Below are positions 1-6,738 of a stretch of DNA of 12,934 nt, in pieces. A model generated the notes under the pieces. It was not told the DNA's origin, did no database searches, and saw only the letters and a program-made list of their open reading frames with translations. Within the stretch, counting starts at the first letter, position 1, and each line of letters starts with the position of its first letter. Source of the DNA: Methanimicrococcus sp. (GTDB lineage: Archaea; Halobacteriota; Methanosarcinia; Methanosarcinales; Methanosarcinaceae); NCBI GenBank assembly GCA_009776675.1, contig WRNK01000017.1:1-12934 (forward strand). Reading direction: 5' to 3'. Position numbers and translations under genes: made by a program.

Positions 1-1200
1 CAAGACGAGGGTGTCATCTGCCCCGGCGGCGTTGGCTTTGACATCAATTGCGGTGTTCGATTGATGAAAACCAACTTAAGAAAAGAAGATGCTGCTCCTC
101 ACATGAAAACGCTTACAGAAAGTTTATTTCACAAAATCCCATCCGGTGTCGGCTCAAAAAGCGAATTTAAAGTCACAGATGCGGAGTTAACCGGTGCTTT
201 TACAAACGGTTCTCAATGGGCGGTTGAAGCCGGTTACGGTATTGAAAGCGACACGCCAAATTGTGAATCTGCCGGATTTATGGAAGGCGGCGACCCCGAA
301 AAAGTCGGTGCGAAGGCACGAAAGCGTGGACGCCCCCAATTCGGAACACTTGGAAGCGGCAACCACTTTTTAGAAATCCAATATGTGGATAAAATTTACG
401 ATCCGGTTGCGGCAGCAGCTTACGGTCTTTTTGAAGGTCAAGTCACGGTCATGATCCACTGCGGCTCTCGCGGCGCCGGCCATCAAATTTGTACCGACCA
501 TCTGCAAACATTAAATCAAGCCGTTAAAAAATACAAAATCAATGTTCCGGATATGCAGCTTGCATGTGCGCCGGCATCTTCTAAAGAAGCTCAGGATTAC
601 TACCAATCCATGATTTGCGGTGCCAATTATGCGTGGGCGAATCGTCAAATCATCATGCACTGGACACGCGAAGTTTTTGAAAAATTTTACGGCAAAGATA
701 CGGATGCACTCGGAATGGATTTGCTTTATGATGTCGCACACAATGTTGCAAAGTTTGAAACACACACTGTTGACGGTCAAAAAAAGGATGTCTATGTCCA
801 CAGAAAAGGAGCGACGCGTGCGTTTCCGGCAGGACATTCCGAAGTTCCCCAACAATACAGGGATGTCGGTCAACCCGTTTTAATTCCGGGAAGCATGGGA
901 ACACCGTCATTTGTTTTAAAAGGCGGACCCTCTTCCATGTCTCTCTCATTTGGAAGCGCTTGTCATGGCGCCGGTCGTATTATGGGACGCGGTCAAGCCA
1001 AACACAACATGAACGGCGAAAAAATCCGAGACGAGTTGGCACGACAAGGCGTGACTGTCCGTGCCGAAAAGGCATCTGTCATTGCAGAAGAAGCGCCAAG
1101 TGTTTACAAGTCCAGCGATGATGTTGTTGACGTTGTTGATCATCTCGGCATTGCTCAAAAAGTTGCTCGGCTCATTCCAATCGGCGTGATCAAAGGATAA
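1..1200 (+). CDS. rtcB: RNA-splicing ligase RtcB (3' part, start outside window)
   Basis: This is a GTP- and Mn2+-dependent RNA ligase that joins 2',3'-cyclic phosphate ends to 5'-OH ends, used in archaeal tRNA splicing and RNA repair. The frame is open from base 1, so the gene begins upstream; the TTG at 61 is only an internal codon. Visible metal and catalytic residues, numbered from base 1, are C17 in DINCGVR, H122 in GSGNHFLEI, H153 in HCGSRG, H247 in DVAHNV and H322 in SACHGAGR. Their spacing matches Pyrococcus RtcB (C98, H203, H234, H329, H404) with an offset of 81-82, so about 81 residues are missing and the full protein is about 480 aa. H322 is the expected guanylylated histidine. The C-terminus IGVIKG is typical. 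No intein is present in the visible part, although some archaeal rtcB genes carry one. It lies just upstream of an MBL-fold gene on the same strand, across a short repeat array. Confidence 0.97.
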   Translation, partial: QDEGVICPGGVGFDINCGVRLMKTNLRKEDAAPHMKTLTESLFHKIPSGVGSKSEFKVTDAELTGAFTNGSQWAVEAGYGIESDTPNCESAGFMEGGDPEKVGAKARKRGRPQFGTLGSGNHFLEIQYVDKIYDPVAAAAYGLFEGQVTVMIHCGSRGAGHQICTDHLQTLNQAVKKYKINVPDMQLACAPASSKEAQDYYQSMICGANYAWANRQIIMHWTREVFEKFYGKDTDALGMDLLYDVAHNVAKFETHTVDGQKKDVYVHRKGATRAFPAGHSEVPQQYRDVGQPVLIPGSMGTPSFVLKGGPSSMSLSFGSACHGAGRIMGRGQAKHNMNGEKIRDELARQGVTVRAEKASVIAEEAPSVYKSSDDVVDVVDHLGIAQKVARLIPIGVIKG

Positions 1201-1295
1201 AAGGCAAAGGACAAAGGTAAGGATAAAAGGCAAAGGGTAAGGATAAAGGGCAAAAGGCAAAGGGTAAGGAAAAGGGTTAAGGATAAAGGATAAGG
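1195..1295 (+). repeat. Purine-rich tandem repeat, unit near GGATAAAAGGCAAAGGGTAA
   Basis: The spacer between rtcB and the MBL gene is almost wholly degenerate tandem copies of a 20-26 nt unit. Copies begin with GGATAA (or GGAAAA) at about 1195, 1221, 1241, 1268, 1281 and 1288. The first copy is the last codon and stop of rtcB (GGA TAA). The strand is nearly pure purine and rich in AAGG and GGTAAGG, which resemble Shine-Dalgarno cores. The final AAGGTGA, 5 nt before the ATG at 1303, probably serves as the ribosome binding site of the MBL gene. Confidence 0.85.
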
Positions 1296-1302
1296 TGAAA
1301 CG

Positions 1303-1956
1303 ATGCAGGTTGACATGATCATGTCGGGTTATTATGATTCAAATGTTTATTTGATCAACAAAAAAATACTGGTTGATGCAGGAATGTCTTCAGAGCAGGT
1401 TTTGTTGAAACTGGGAAAACTTGTTCCTGTTTCAAACATCGAATTGATCATTTTAACACACGGACACTATGATCATTTCGGAGCCGCCACCGCCATTATC
1501 CAAAAAAGCGGTGCAAAAGTCGGCATCAGTGAAGCTGAGGCATCCGCACTTCTCAGCGACAAATTATCCAGTGCTCTTAATTTCGGGCAAAGGGCAAAAG
1601 CGCCGATACCCGATATTTTATATCAAGATGGTGATCAAATCCCAATCGGTCCCAATGAAAATGGAGAAGAAGAATGTTTAAAAGTCATTTCAACACCCGG
1701 ACATACAATCGGCTGTATCTGTTTGTATGAAAAGAATTCACAGTCTCTTTTTTCCGGCGATACCGTTTTTTCAGACGGCGGCATCGGAAGATCCGATTTT
1801 GAAAATTCCGTCTGTGAAGAGATGACGGCTTCCATTCAAAAATTAACACAAATCCCTGTTCAGAATTTATATCCCGGGCATGGCGCCCCGACAATTAAAA
1901 ACGCATCACAGTCCATTCAATTATCATACATGATGTCTTCGAGGATGAACCCGTAA
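1303..1956 (+). CDS. MBL-fold metallo-hydrolase (glyoxalase II-like)
   Basis: This 217-residue protein is a compact metallo-beta-lactamase-fold hydrolase, probably cytoplasmic and with a dinuclear metal centre. The full ligand set is visible: H53-x-H55-x-D57-H58 in THGHYDHFG, H134 in TPGHTIG, D153 in SGDT and H193 in PGHG. This arrangement is that of the GloB-like hydroxyacylglutathione hydrolase family. Archaea generally lack glutathione, so the substrate is probably another thioester or ester and cannot be assigned. The length suits the minimal MBL domain, with no extra C-terminal domain. AAGGTGA, 5 nt upstream, supports the ATG start. It may be cotranscribed with rtcB upstream and the radical SAM gene 40 bp downstream, but no functional link is evident. 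Confidence 0.9.
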   Translation: MQVDMIMSGYYDSNVYLINKKILVDAGMSSEQVLLKLGKLVPVSNIELIILTHGHYDHFGAATAIIQKSGAKVGISEAEASALLSDKLSSALNFGQRAKAPIPDILYQDGDQIPIGPNENGEEECLKVISTPGHTIGCICLYEKNSQSLFSGDTVFSDGGIGRSDFENSVCEEMTASIQKLTQIPVQNLYPGHGAPTIKNASQSIQLSYMMSSRMNP

Positions 1957-1996
1957 CCGCATTTGTAAAAAAAATAAAAAAACTGGAGAAGTATTA

Positions 1997-4321
1997 ATGG
2001 CAGAGTCAAAGAAAAAAAATGCGGAAGAACCAAATATCGGGAAAAAACCAAATACAAAAAAAGAGCCTCCAAATAAAAACAAAGATCAATCTATCGGATC
2101 TGTCGGCATTCGAGGTACAGTTGTCGTTGGAAAAGCAAACGATCGCCGCGTTATTGCCGGCAGGGAAAAACCGGTCGGTCAATTAGGTGCCGATTCATCT
2201 AAAATTGCGATTCCGACAGAAACAGCAACCGAAAAAACATCCTCTCGAAAAGAAAAGACTGTTTTTGAAAAACGTTCCTCTCAGCCTCCAATCGGACAAT
2301 TGGGCGTTTTGGGAACCGCAATCCCTTCTCAAAAATCGGAAAAAACCAAAAAATCCGATACCGAAAAATTTGAAAAAAATAAAAAAAAACGTTTTGAAGA
2401 TGATACATCTGTAAAATCCGAGTCAAAAAAAAACGACGTTGACAAGAAAGTAAATCATTTTTTTGAGCGCCGTCACAAAGAAGCCAAAGCGAAAGCCACC
2501 GATTTTCTCCCAATGAGTTTAAAAGAAGCCCGTCAAAAAGGCTGGGATGAATTGGATATTATTTTGGTCAGCGGCGATGCTTATGTCGATCATTCCGGTT
2601 TTGGTACAGCCGTCATCGGTCGTGTTTTAGAAAAAGCCGGCTATCGTGTCGGAATCATTGCACAGCCGGACTATACAAGCAAAGACGCCTTTGAAGTTCT
2701 CGGAAAACCGCGTCTTTTTTTCTCAGTAAGTGCCGGCAATGCTGATTCTTTAGTGAACAATTATACACCCCTTCTTTATCGCCGCGAAAATGACTTATAT
2801 TCCCCGGGCGGTGTCAGCGGGTTAAGACCCGACCGCGCTGTTATTGCTTACAGCAACCGTATTCGCCAAGCTTATCCTGATGCAGTGATTATTGCCGGCG
2901 GTATTGAAGCCTCTCTTCGTCGTTTCGCAGAGTTTGATTATTTATCGAATGATGTTCGCCAATCGGTTTTAGCAGATGCGCCGATTGATTTGATTGTTTA
3001 TGGTATGGGTGAGCTTCAAATTACTGAAATTGCCAAACGTTTGGACAACGGCGAATCTGTCTTTAATATGCGCGATATTCCCGGAACGGTTTGGAAAATG
3101 CCGGTTAAGGAATGGAAAGAATCTAAGGAAAGACTTTTGGCTGATCCAAAATTTATTGAAGTTCCGAGTTTTGAAGAGGTTCGCGATTATAAAGAACAAT
3201 ATGCAAACGCCTTTAGAGTCATTTATGAAAATCAAAATCCGGTTTGTGGCAAAACAATAATTCAGCTGCATCCAAAAACAGTTATTGTTCAAAATCCGCC
3301 CATGCGCGGTTTAACAGAAGCTGAAATGGATGACGTTTACGAATTGCCTTATCTTCGGTTAGAGCATCCTTTCTACACAGAGCCCGTCCCTGGTTTAGAT
3401 GTTGTCCGTTTTTCAATTACAAGTCATCGCGGCTGCTTTGGTGGCTGTTCTTTTTGTGCAATCACTCAGCATCAGGGGCGTGCGATTTGTAACCGAAGTG
3501 AAGCCTCCGTTCTCAGAGAAGCTAAACTCATTTCAGAAATGGAAGATTTCAACGGAATCATCAACGGTCTTGGCGGACCAAGTGCAAATATGTATGGCAT
3601 GACATGTCCGTCTTGGGAAAAAAATGGCGCTTGTACACACAAAAACTGTTTGGTTCCGTCAATTTGTCCCTCTCTTCGGGCAGATCACTCTCGATTGCTT
3701 TCTCTATTAAAACAATTAAGAGAATTGCCAAATGTCCGCAAAGTTTTGACAGGATACGGTGTTCGATTTGATTTAGCACTTCAAGATATGGATTATTTAG
3801 AAACGCTGTGCGCTTATCATGTCGGAGGTCAATTAAAAGTCGCACCGGAACATTTTTGCGACAATGTTACAAAAGTTATGAGAAAACCAAATCGTGCTAC
3901 ATTTGAAAAATTTGAGTCCGCCTTTAGAGAAATCAATAAAAAACTAGGCATGGAACAATATCTTGTTGCTTTCCAAATTTCAGGGCATCCCGGCTGTACA
4001 CTTGAAAATGCCGTTGAAATGGCAGAATATATTCGCGACAATAATCGCTGCACGGAACAGGTGCAAGATTTTACGCCGACGCCTATGACGATTTCGACAT
4101 GCATGTTCCATACCGGTCTTGACCCGTTTACGATGGAAAAAATTTACGTTCCTGTAACCAGAACCGAAAAAAAGATGCAGCGCGTTCTTTTACAATATCA
4201 AAATCCCGACAACAAAGAAACAATTCGGCAAGCTCTTGAAATGGTTGGACGGGGTGATTTAATTGGTGATCAATCGGAATGCCTCATTTCAAAGGATCGC
4301 TGGGGATTTAAAAAACACTAA
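1997..4321 (+). CDS. YgiQ-family (UPF0313) radical SAM protein with long N-terminal extension
   Basis: This 774-residue protein has the YgiQ family architecture. After an N-terminal B12-binding-like region (from FLPMS at residue 170, including SGDAYVDHSGFGTAVIGR and IIAGGIEASLRR) comes a radical SAM core. The core carries the [4Fe-4S]-binding CxxxCxxC as C480, C484 and C487 in RGCFGGCSFCAI. The core of about 605 residues has the usual family size, and the family's reaction is not known. Residues 1-169 are an extra lysine- and glutamate-rich, probably disordered extension. It holds three related short motifs: SIGSVGIRGT (32-41), PVGQLGADSSKIAIP (59-73) and PIGQLGVLGTAIP (98-110). The ATG at 1997 is supported by TGGAG about 8 nt upstream, so the extension is probably translated. 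It is not the archaeosine radical SAM partner RaSEA as far as I can judge. Confidence 0.93.
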   Translation: MAESKKKNAEEPNIGKKPNTKKEPPNKNKDQSIGSVGIRGTVVVGKANDRRVIAGREKPVGQLGADSSKIAIPTETATEKTSSRKEKTVFEKRSSQPPIGQLGVLGTAIPSQKSEKTKKSDTEKFEKNKKKRFEDDTSVKSESKKNDVDKKVNHFFERRHKEAKAKATDFLPMSLKEARQKGWDELDIILVSGDAYVDHSGFGTAVIGRVLEKAGYRVGIIAQPDYTSKDAFEVLGKPRLFFSVSAGNADSLVNNYTPLLYRRENDLYSPGGVSGLRPDRAVIAYSNRIRQAYPDAVIIAGGIEASLRRFAEFDYLSNDVRQSVLADAPIDLIVYGMGELQITEIAKRLDNGESVFNMRDIPGTVWKMPVKEWKESKERLLADPKFIEVPSFEEVRDYKEQYANAFRVIYENQNPVCGKTIIQLHPKTVIVQNPPMRGLTEAEMDDVYELPYLRLEHPFYTEPVPGLDVVRFSITSHRGCFGGCSFCAITQHQGRAICNRSEASVLREAKLISEMEDFNGIINGLGGPSANMYGMTCPSWEKNGACTHKNCLVPSICPSLRADHSRLLSLLKQLRELPNVRKVLTGYGVRFDLALQDMDYLETLCAYHVGGQLKVAPEHFCDNVTKVMRKPNRATFEKFESAFREINKKLGMEQYLVAFQISGHPGCTLENAVEMAEYIRDNNRCTEQVQDFTPTPMTISTCMFHTGLDPFTMEKIYVPVTRTEKKMQRVLLQYQNPDNKETIRQALEMVGRGDLIGDQSECLISKDRWGFKKH

Positions 4322-4369
4322 AATATGATGCAGTCTGTACTTCTTACAAAAATTATAAAAAACACAAAT

Positions 4370-4397
4370 ACGATATAATAAATAAATGATATATCGT
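4370..4397. promoter_or_regulatory. Inverted repeat ACGATAT / ATATCGT
   Basis: A perfect 7-bp inverted repeat (4370-4376 and 4391-4397) is separated by 14 bp of AT-rich sequence. It lies between the radical SAM gene and the PAS gene, about 45 bp upstream of the PAS gene's TATA-like box. It could be a protein-binding site for the PAS promoter or a weak 3' hairpin of the upstream transcript. In AT-rich DNA a 7-bp arm can arise by chance. Confidence 0.3.
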
Positions 4398-4440
4398 TGG
4401 TATTCGACACGAAGCAAATAATATTATATAGGTATACTTC

Positions 4441-4448
4441 TTTATATT
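4441..4448 (+). promoter_or_regulatory. Candidate TATA box for the PAS gene
   Basis: TTTATATT fits the archaeal TATA consensus and would place the transcription start near 4471, leaving a leader of about 15 nt before the ATG at 4487. A second TATA-like stretch, TTATATA at 4424-4430, lies just upstream. No convincing Shine-Dalgarno sequence precedes the start codon. Confidence 0.45.
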
Positions 4449-4486
4449 AAGTCATATTTTGTTTTTCCTAAAAGTTGGTATATATA

Positions 4487-5341
4487 ATGTCACTAAAAAT
4501 GGAATCTAAGATTATTCTTTTTTCAATAATGATCGGCCTTGTATACATTTTAGCGGAAGCTGTCTCCCGTTACTTTTTCATTTCACAAAATTCAAAATTT
4601 ACACCTTTTCTATCTTTTCTTTTTGCACCGTTAACAACCGATACAAGCATTTTTACTTATGTGACCATTCTTTTGTTATGTTTAATTTTTGGCTTTTTGC
4701 TGGCGCTTGTTGCCGGTAAGGTTCTCAAAGCAAAAAAAATCGCTAACCAAAAAGATATTGAAAAGAATTTGATCTTGGATTTCGTTCCGGAAGTATTGAT
4801 TTATATTGACAGGCAATTTAAAATTCGATGGGTAAGCAGCTCTTTTTATAAGGAATTTAAAGTGAGTGATATACCGGTTGAAGGAAAACGTCTGGACCGT
4901 CTCACGTTTAGTGTTTTTTCACCGGAGAACTTTGAATATATTCGCAAAGAATTTTCCAGCAACAAAAACATTTCACTTGAATTTCGAAGTGCTGACGGGA
5001 AATTTTGGCATATTATTTCCAATCCGGCGAAAGATGAAAATGGTGTTTTAGATGGTTACGTTCTCTTGGCAATTAATATTACTGAAAGCAAACAGCAAAA
5101 AGAAATTAATCGCCGATCTTTTGAGCAGCTGGAAAATAATATTGAAAAATTTGCAACAATCATTGACAACATTCGCAATCCATTAACCAATGTTGTTTTA
5201 CTATCAGAAACGTCTGAGGATAAAGAAACAGCCAGTCAAATCATTTATCAATGCGGGCAAATAGAGGAAGTGATTTCCGGTTTGGACAAAGGATGGTCTA
5301 AATCAGAAGAAATTAGAGACTTCTTAAAAAAGCATTTATAA
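4487..5341 (+). CDS. Membrane-anchored PAS-domain protein with degenerate HisKA-like tail, no ATPase domain
   Basis: This is a 284-residue predicted membrane signalling protein. Two hydrophobic segments (about 9-32 and 55-77) anchor it, and a basic stretch KAKK suggests that the following domain is cytoplasmic. A PAS fold occupies about 92-200 (FVPEVLIYIDRQFKIRWVSS, then the late strand GYVLLAINITESK). The C-terminal helical region (205-284) resembles a histidine-kinase dimerisation domain of the type seen in Methanosarcina PAS proteins. At the H-box it reads IDNIRNPLT (from I226), so the usual phospho-accepting histidine position is D227. No HATPase domain follows; the protein ends 50 residues later. 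It is therefore more likely a sensor or dimerising partner than a kinase. I chose the ATG at 4487; an in-frame TTG at 4475 would add four residues. It is convergent with the dehydrogenase operon. Confidence 0.8.
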   Translation: MSLKMESKIILFSIMIGLVYILAEAVSRYFFISQNSKFTPFLSFLFAPLTTDTSIFTYVTILLLCLIFGFLLALVAGKVLKAKKIANQKDIEKNLILDFVPEVLIYIDRQFKIRWVSSSFYKEFKVSDIPVEGKRLDRLTFSVFSPENFEYIRKEFSSNKNISLEFRSADGKFWHIISNPAKDENGVLDGYVLLAINITESKQQKEINRRSFEQLENNIEKFATIIDNIRNPLTNVVLLSETSEDKETASQIIYQCGQIEEVISGLDKGWSKSEEIRDFLKKHL

Positions 5342-5536
5342 GCCTTATTTTTTATTTTTAAAATTTATTTTTATGTTGCATCGATCAAAAGAGTATTTAT
5401 AAACTCTATTTTTTATTTTTGCAATTTATTTTTATGTTGCTATCGGTCAAAAGAATATTTATAAGCCTTATTTTTTATTTTTGCAATTTATTTTTATGTT
5501 GCTATCGGTAAAAAAAGAATTCATAAGCCTTATTTT
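5334..5536. repeat. About 62-bp tandem repeat, 3.3 copies, between convergent genes
   Basis: Copies run 5334-5394, 5395-5456 and 5457-5518, with a partial fourth at 5519-5536. Each begins ATTTATAA(G/A)CCTTATTTTT or a variant and ends TATCGGTCAAAAGA or a variant. Copies 2 and 3 are nearly identical; copy 1 differs at several sites. The first copy contains the last codons and stop of the PAS gene (TTATAA). The partial copy contains the complement of the last codons and stop of the GlcF-like gene. T-runs on both strands, including seven T on the minus strand at 5516-5510, could end transcription from both sides. Confidence 0.9.
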
Positions 5537-6615
5537 TCCAAAGCCATACTGACAAGTTCGATTAAATCAATGACAGGAATGCTGCCGTTTGCATCTCTTA
5601 AATTCCGAAGGCAAAGGGGGCACGTTGTCACGATGTAATCGATGTCTTTTGGAGCATCTTCAATTCTTTTTTTCGCCATTGAAATTGATAATTCGTTATA
5701 GCCGGAACGAACACCGCCTCCGCCTCCGCAGCATCTTGATTTTTCTCGAATGTTTTTCATTTCAATGAAATTTTCGGCACCACAAATTTCGCGAATGATT
5801 TGGCGCGGTTCATCAAAAACACGGTTGTGTCGACCGGCGTGGCACGGGTCGTGATAGGTGACTTTCAAATTTAATTTCTTTAATCCGGTTTTTTTCAAAT
5901 CTTTTAAATTTGCCGCCAGATATTCTGAAACGGTTACACTTTGGCATCCTGTTAATGAATAATTATTTTTTAATGTGTTGTAACAGCCGGCACAGCCCGA
6001 AATAATTGTTTTTGCACCCGATTTTTTGATTTGATTGGCGTTGTGTTTCATGAGATCGCCGGCGTCAAAACCAAGGCGAAGAAGGGGTGAACCGCAGCAT
6101 TTTTCATCTTCAAGCAAACCAACGCCCATTTTGTTTAAGAGGGCATATGTTTTCAACGCCGTTTCCGGGTAGCGGTAAGTATCTAAACATCCGACAAAAT
6201 AAACCGCTTCTGCTTTTTTTGGAATTTGCAGACCCGATCCCTTTAACCATTCCAGCCGGTCACCGGAATCTCCGAGGGTGTTTGAATATTGGCGGACGGT
6301 TTCAAAAATTTTCTTTTGAGTCGGTGTCATTTTTCCTTGCGAGACAAGTCCGTTTCTGGCCGCTTCCACAAGTTCGGGCGGATGAACGCCTGCCGGACAC
6401 GCTTCTGTACAGTACCCACACGTTGTACAAGTGTTGATGCTGTCAAAAACAGAATCATCCGAGAGTTTTCCTTCATACACATCTCGAATGACCAATATGC
6501 GGCCCCGGGTGTTTTTGGATTCTTTTCCGGTTTGCTCAAAGACCGGACAGACGGAGCGGCAGTTTCCGCAGCTGACACAACGGTAAAGGTCTCTTTTATC
6601 CATTTTTTGAAACAT
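5530..6615 (-). CDS. Iron-sulfur (CCG-domain) subunit of a 2-hydroxyacid dehydrogenase, GlcF/HdrD-like
   Basis: This 361-residue iron-sulfur protein should pass electrons between a flavoprotein partner and a membrane or disulfide acceptor. Two ferredoxin-type [4Fe-4S] motifs come first: C13-C16-C19-C23P and C63-C66-C69-C73P. Two cysteine-rich CCG domains follow. The first has YFVGC (about 139-143), DEKCCGSP and SGCAGC; the second has YHDPCHAGR, SRCCGGGGG (near 297) and TTCPLC (near 334). This order matches GlcF, LldE-like and HdrD proteins. The gene is the distal member of an operon with the FAD-dependent subunit, whose stop lies 116 bp upstream. The start at 6615 is preceded by GAGGG, 5 nt away, and is better supported than the ATG at 6603. 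The pairing suggests D-lactate or glycolate oxidation, but the substrate is inferred only from the family. Confidence 0.9.
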   Translation of the reverse strand: MFQKMDKRDLYRCVSCGNCRSVCPVFEQTGKESKNTRGRILVIRDVYEGKLSDDSVFDSINTCTTCGYCTEACPAGVHPPELVEAARNGLVSQGKMTPTQKKIFETVRQYSNTLGDSGDRLEWLKGSGLQIPKKAEAVYFVGCLDTYRYPETALKTYALLNKMGVGLLEDEKCCGSPLLRLGFDAGDLMKHNANQIKKSGAKTIISGCAGCYNTLKNNYSLTGCQSVTVSEYLAANLKDLKKTGLKKLNLKVTYHDPCHAGRHNRVFDEPRQIIREICGAENFIEMKNIREKSRCCGGGGGVRSGYNELSISMAKKRIEDAPKDIDYIVTTCPLCLRNLRDANGSIPVIDLIELVSMALEK

Positions 6616-6640
6616 TTTATCCCTCTGCTTTCCCGCCTCT

Positions 6641-6738
6641 CTCTTTTTCTTACTTTATCAGAGTCTCTTTTTTCTCACTTTTTCAGAGCCTCTTTTTTCT
6701 CTCTTTCTCAGGTCTCTTTTTTCTTTCTTTCTCAGAGC
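6641..6738 (-). repeat. 24-25-bp tandem repeat, four copies, inside the dehydrogenase operon
   Basis: On the plus strand the copies are 6641-6664, 6665-6689, 6690-6713 and 6714-6738, each close to CTCTTTTTTCTCNCTTTCTC followed by AGAGC. On the coding (minus) strand they are almost pure purine. The copy at 6714-6738 contains the last codons and stop of the GlcD-like gene (GGG CTC TGA), so the array begins at the gene end and fills most of the spacer to the GlcF-like gene. Every copy re-creates a TGA on the minus strand. Confidence 0.9.

Noticed and set aside
61..1200. TTG at 61 as the start of the RtcB gene
   Set aside because: The frame is open back to base 1 and encodes the conserved GGVGFDINCGVR segment, so the true start is upstream of the window.
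1585..1605. GGGCAAAGGGCAAAAG inside the MBL gene, resembling the upstream repeat unit
   Set aside because: It is short, encodes a normal stretch of protein (GQRAK) and occurs once, so shared purine composition explains it adequately.
4428..4437. TATAGGTATA shared with the dehydrogenase promoter palindrome as a common operator
   Set aside because: The shared core is about nine AT-rich bases around TATA boxes, which is expected from promoter composition alone.
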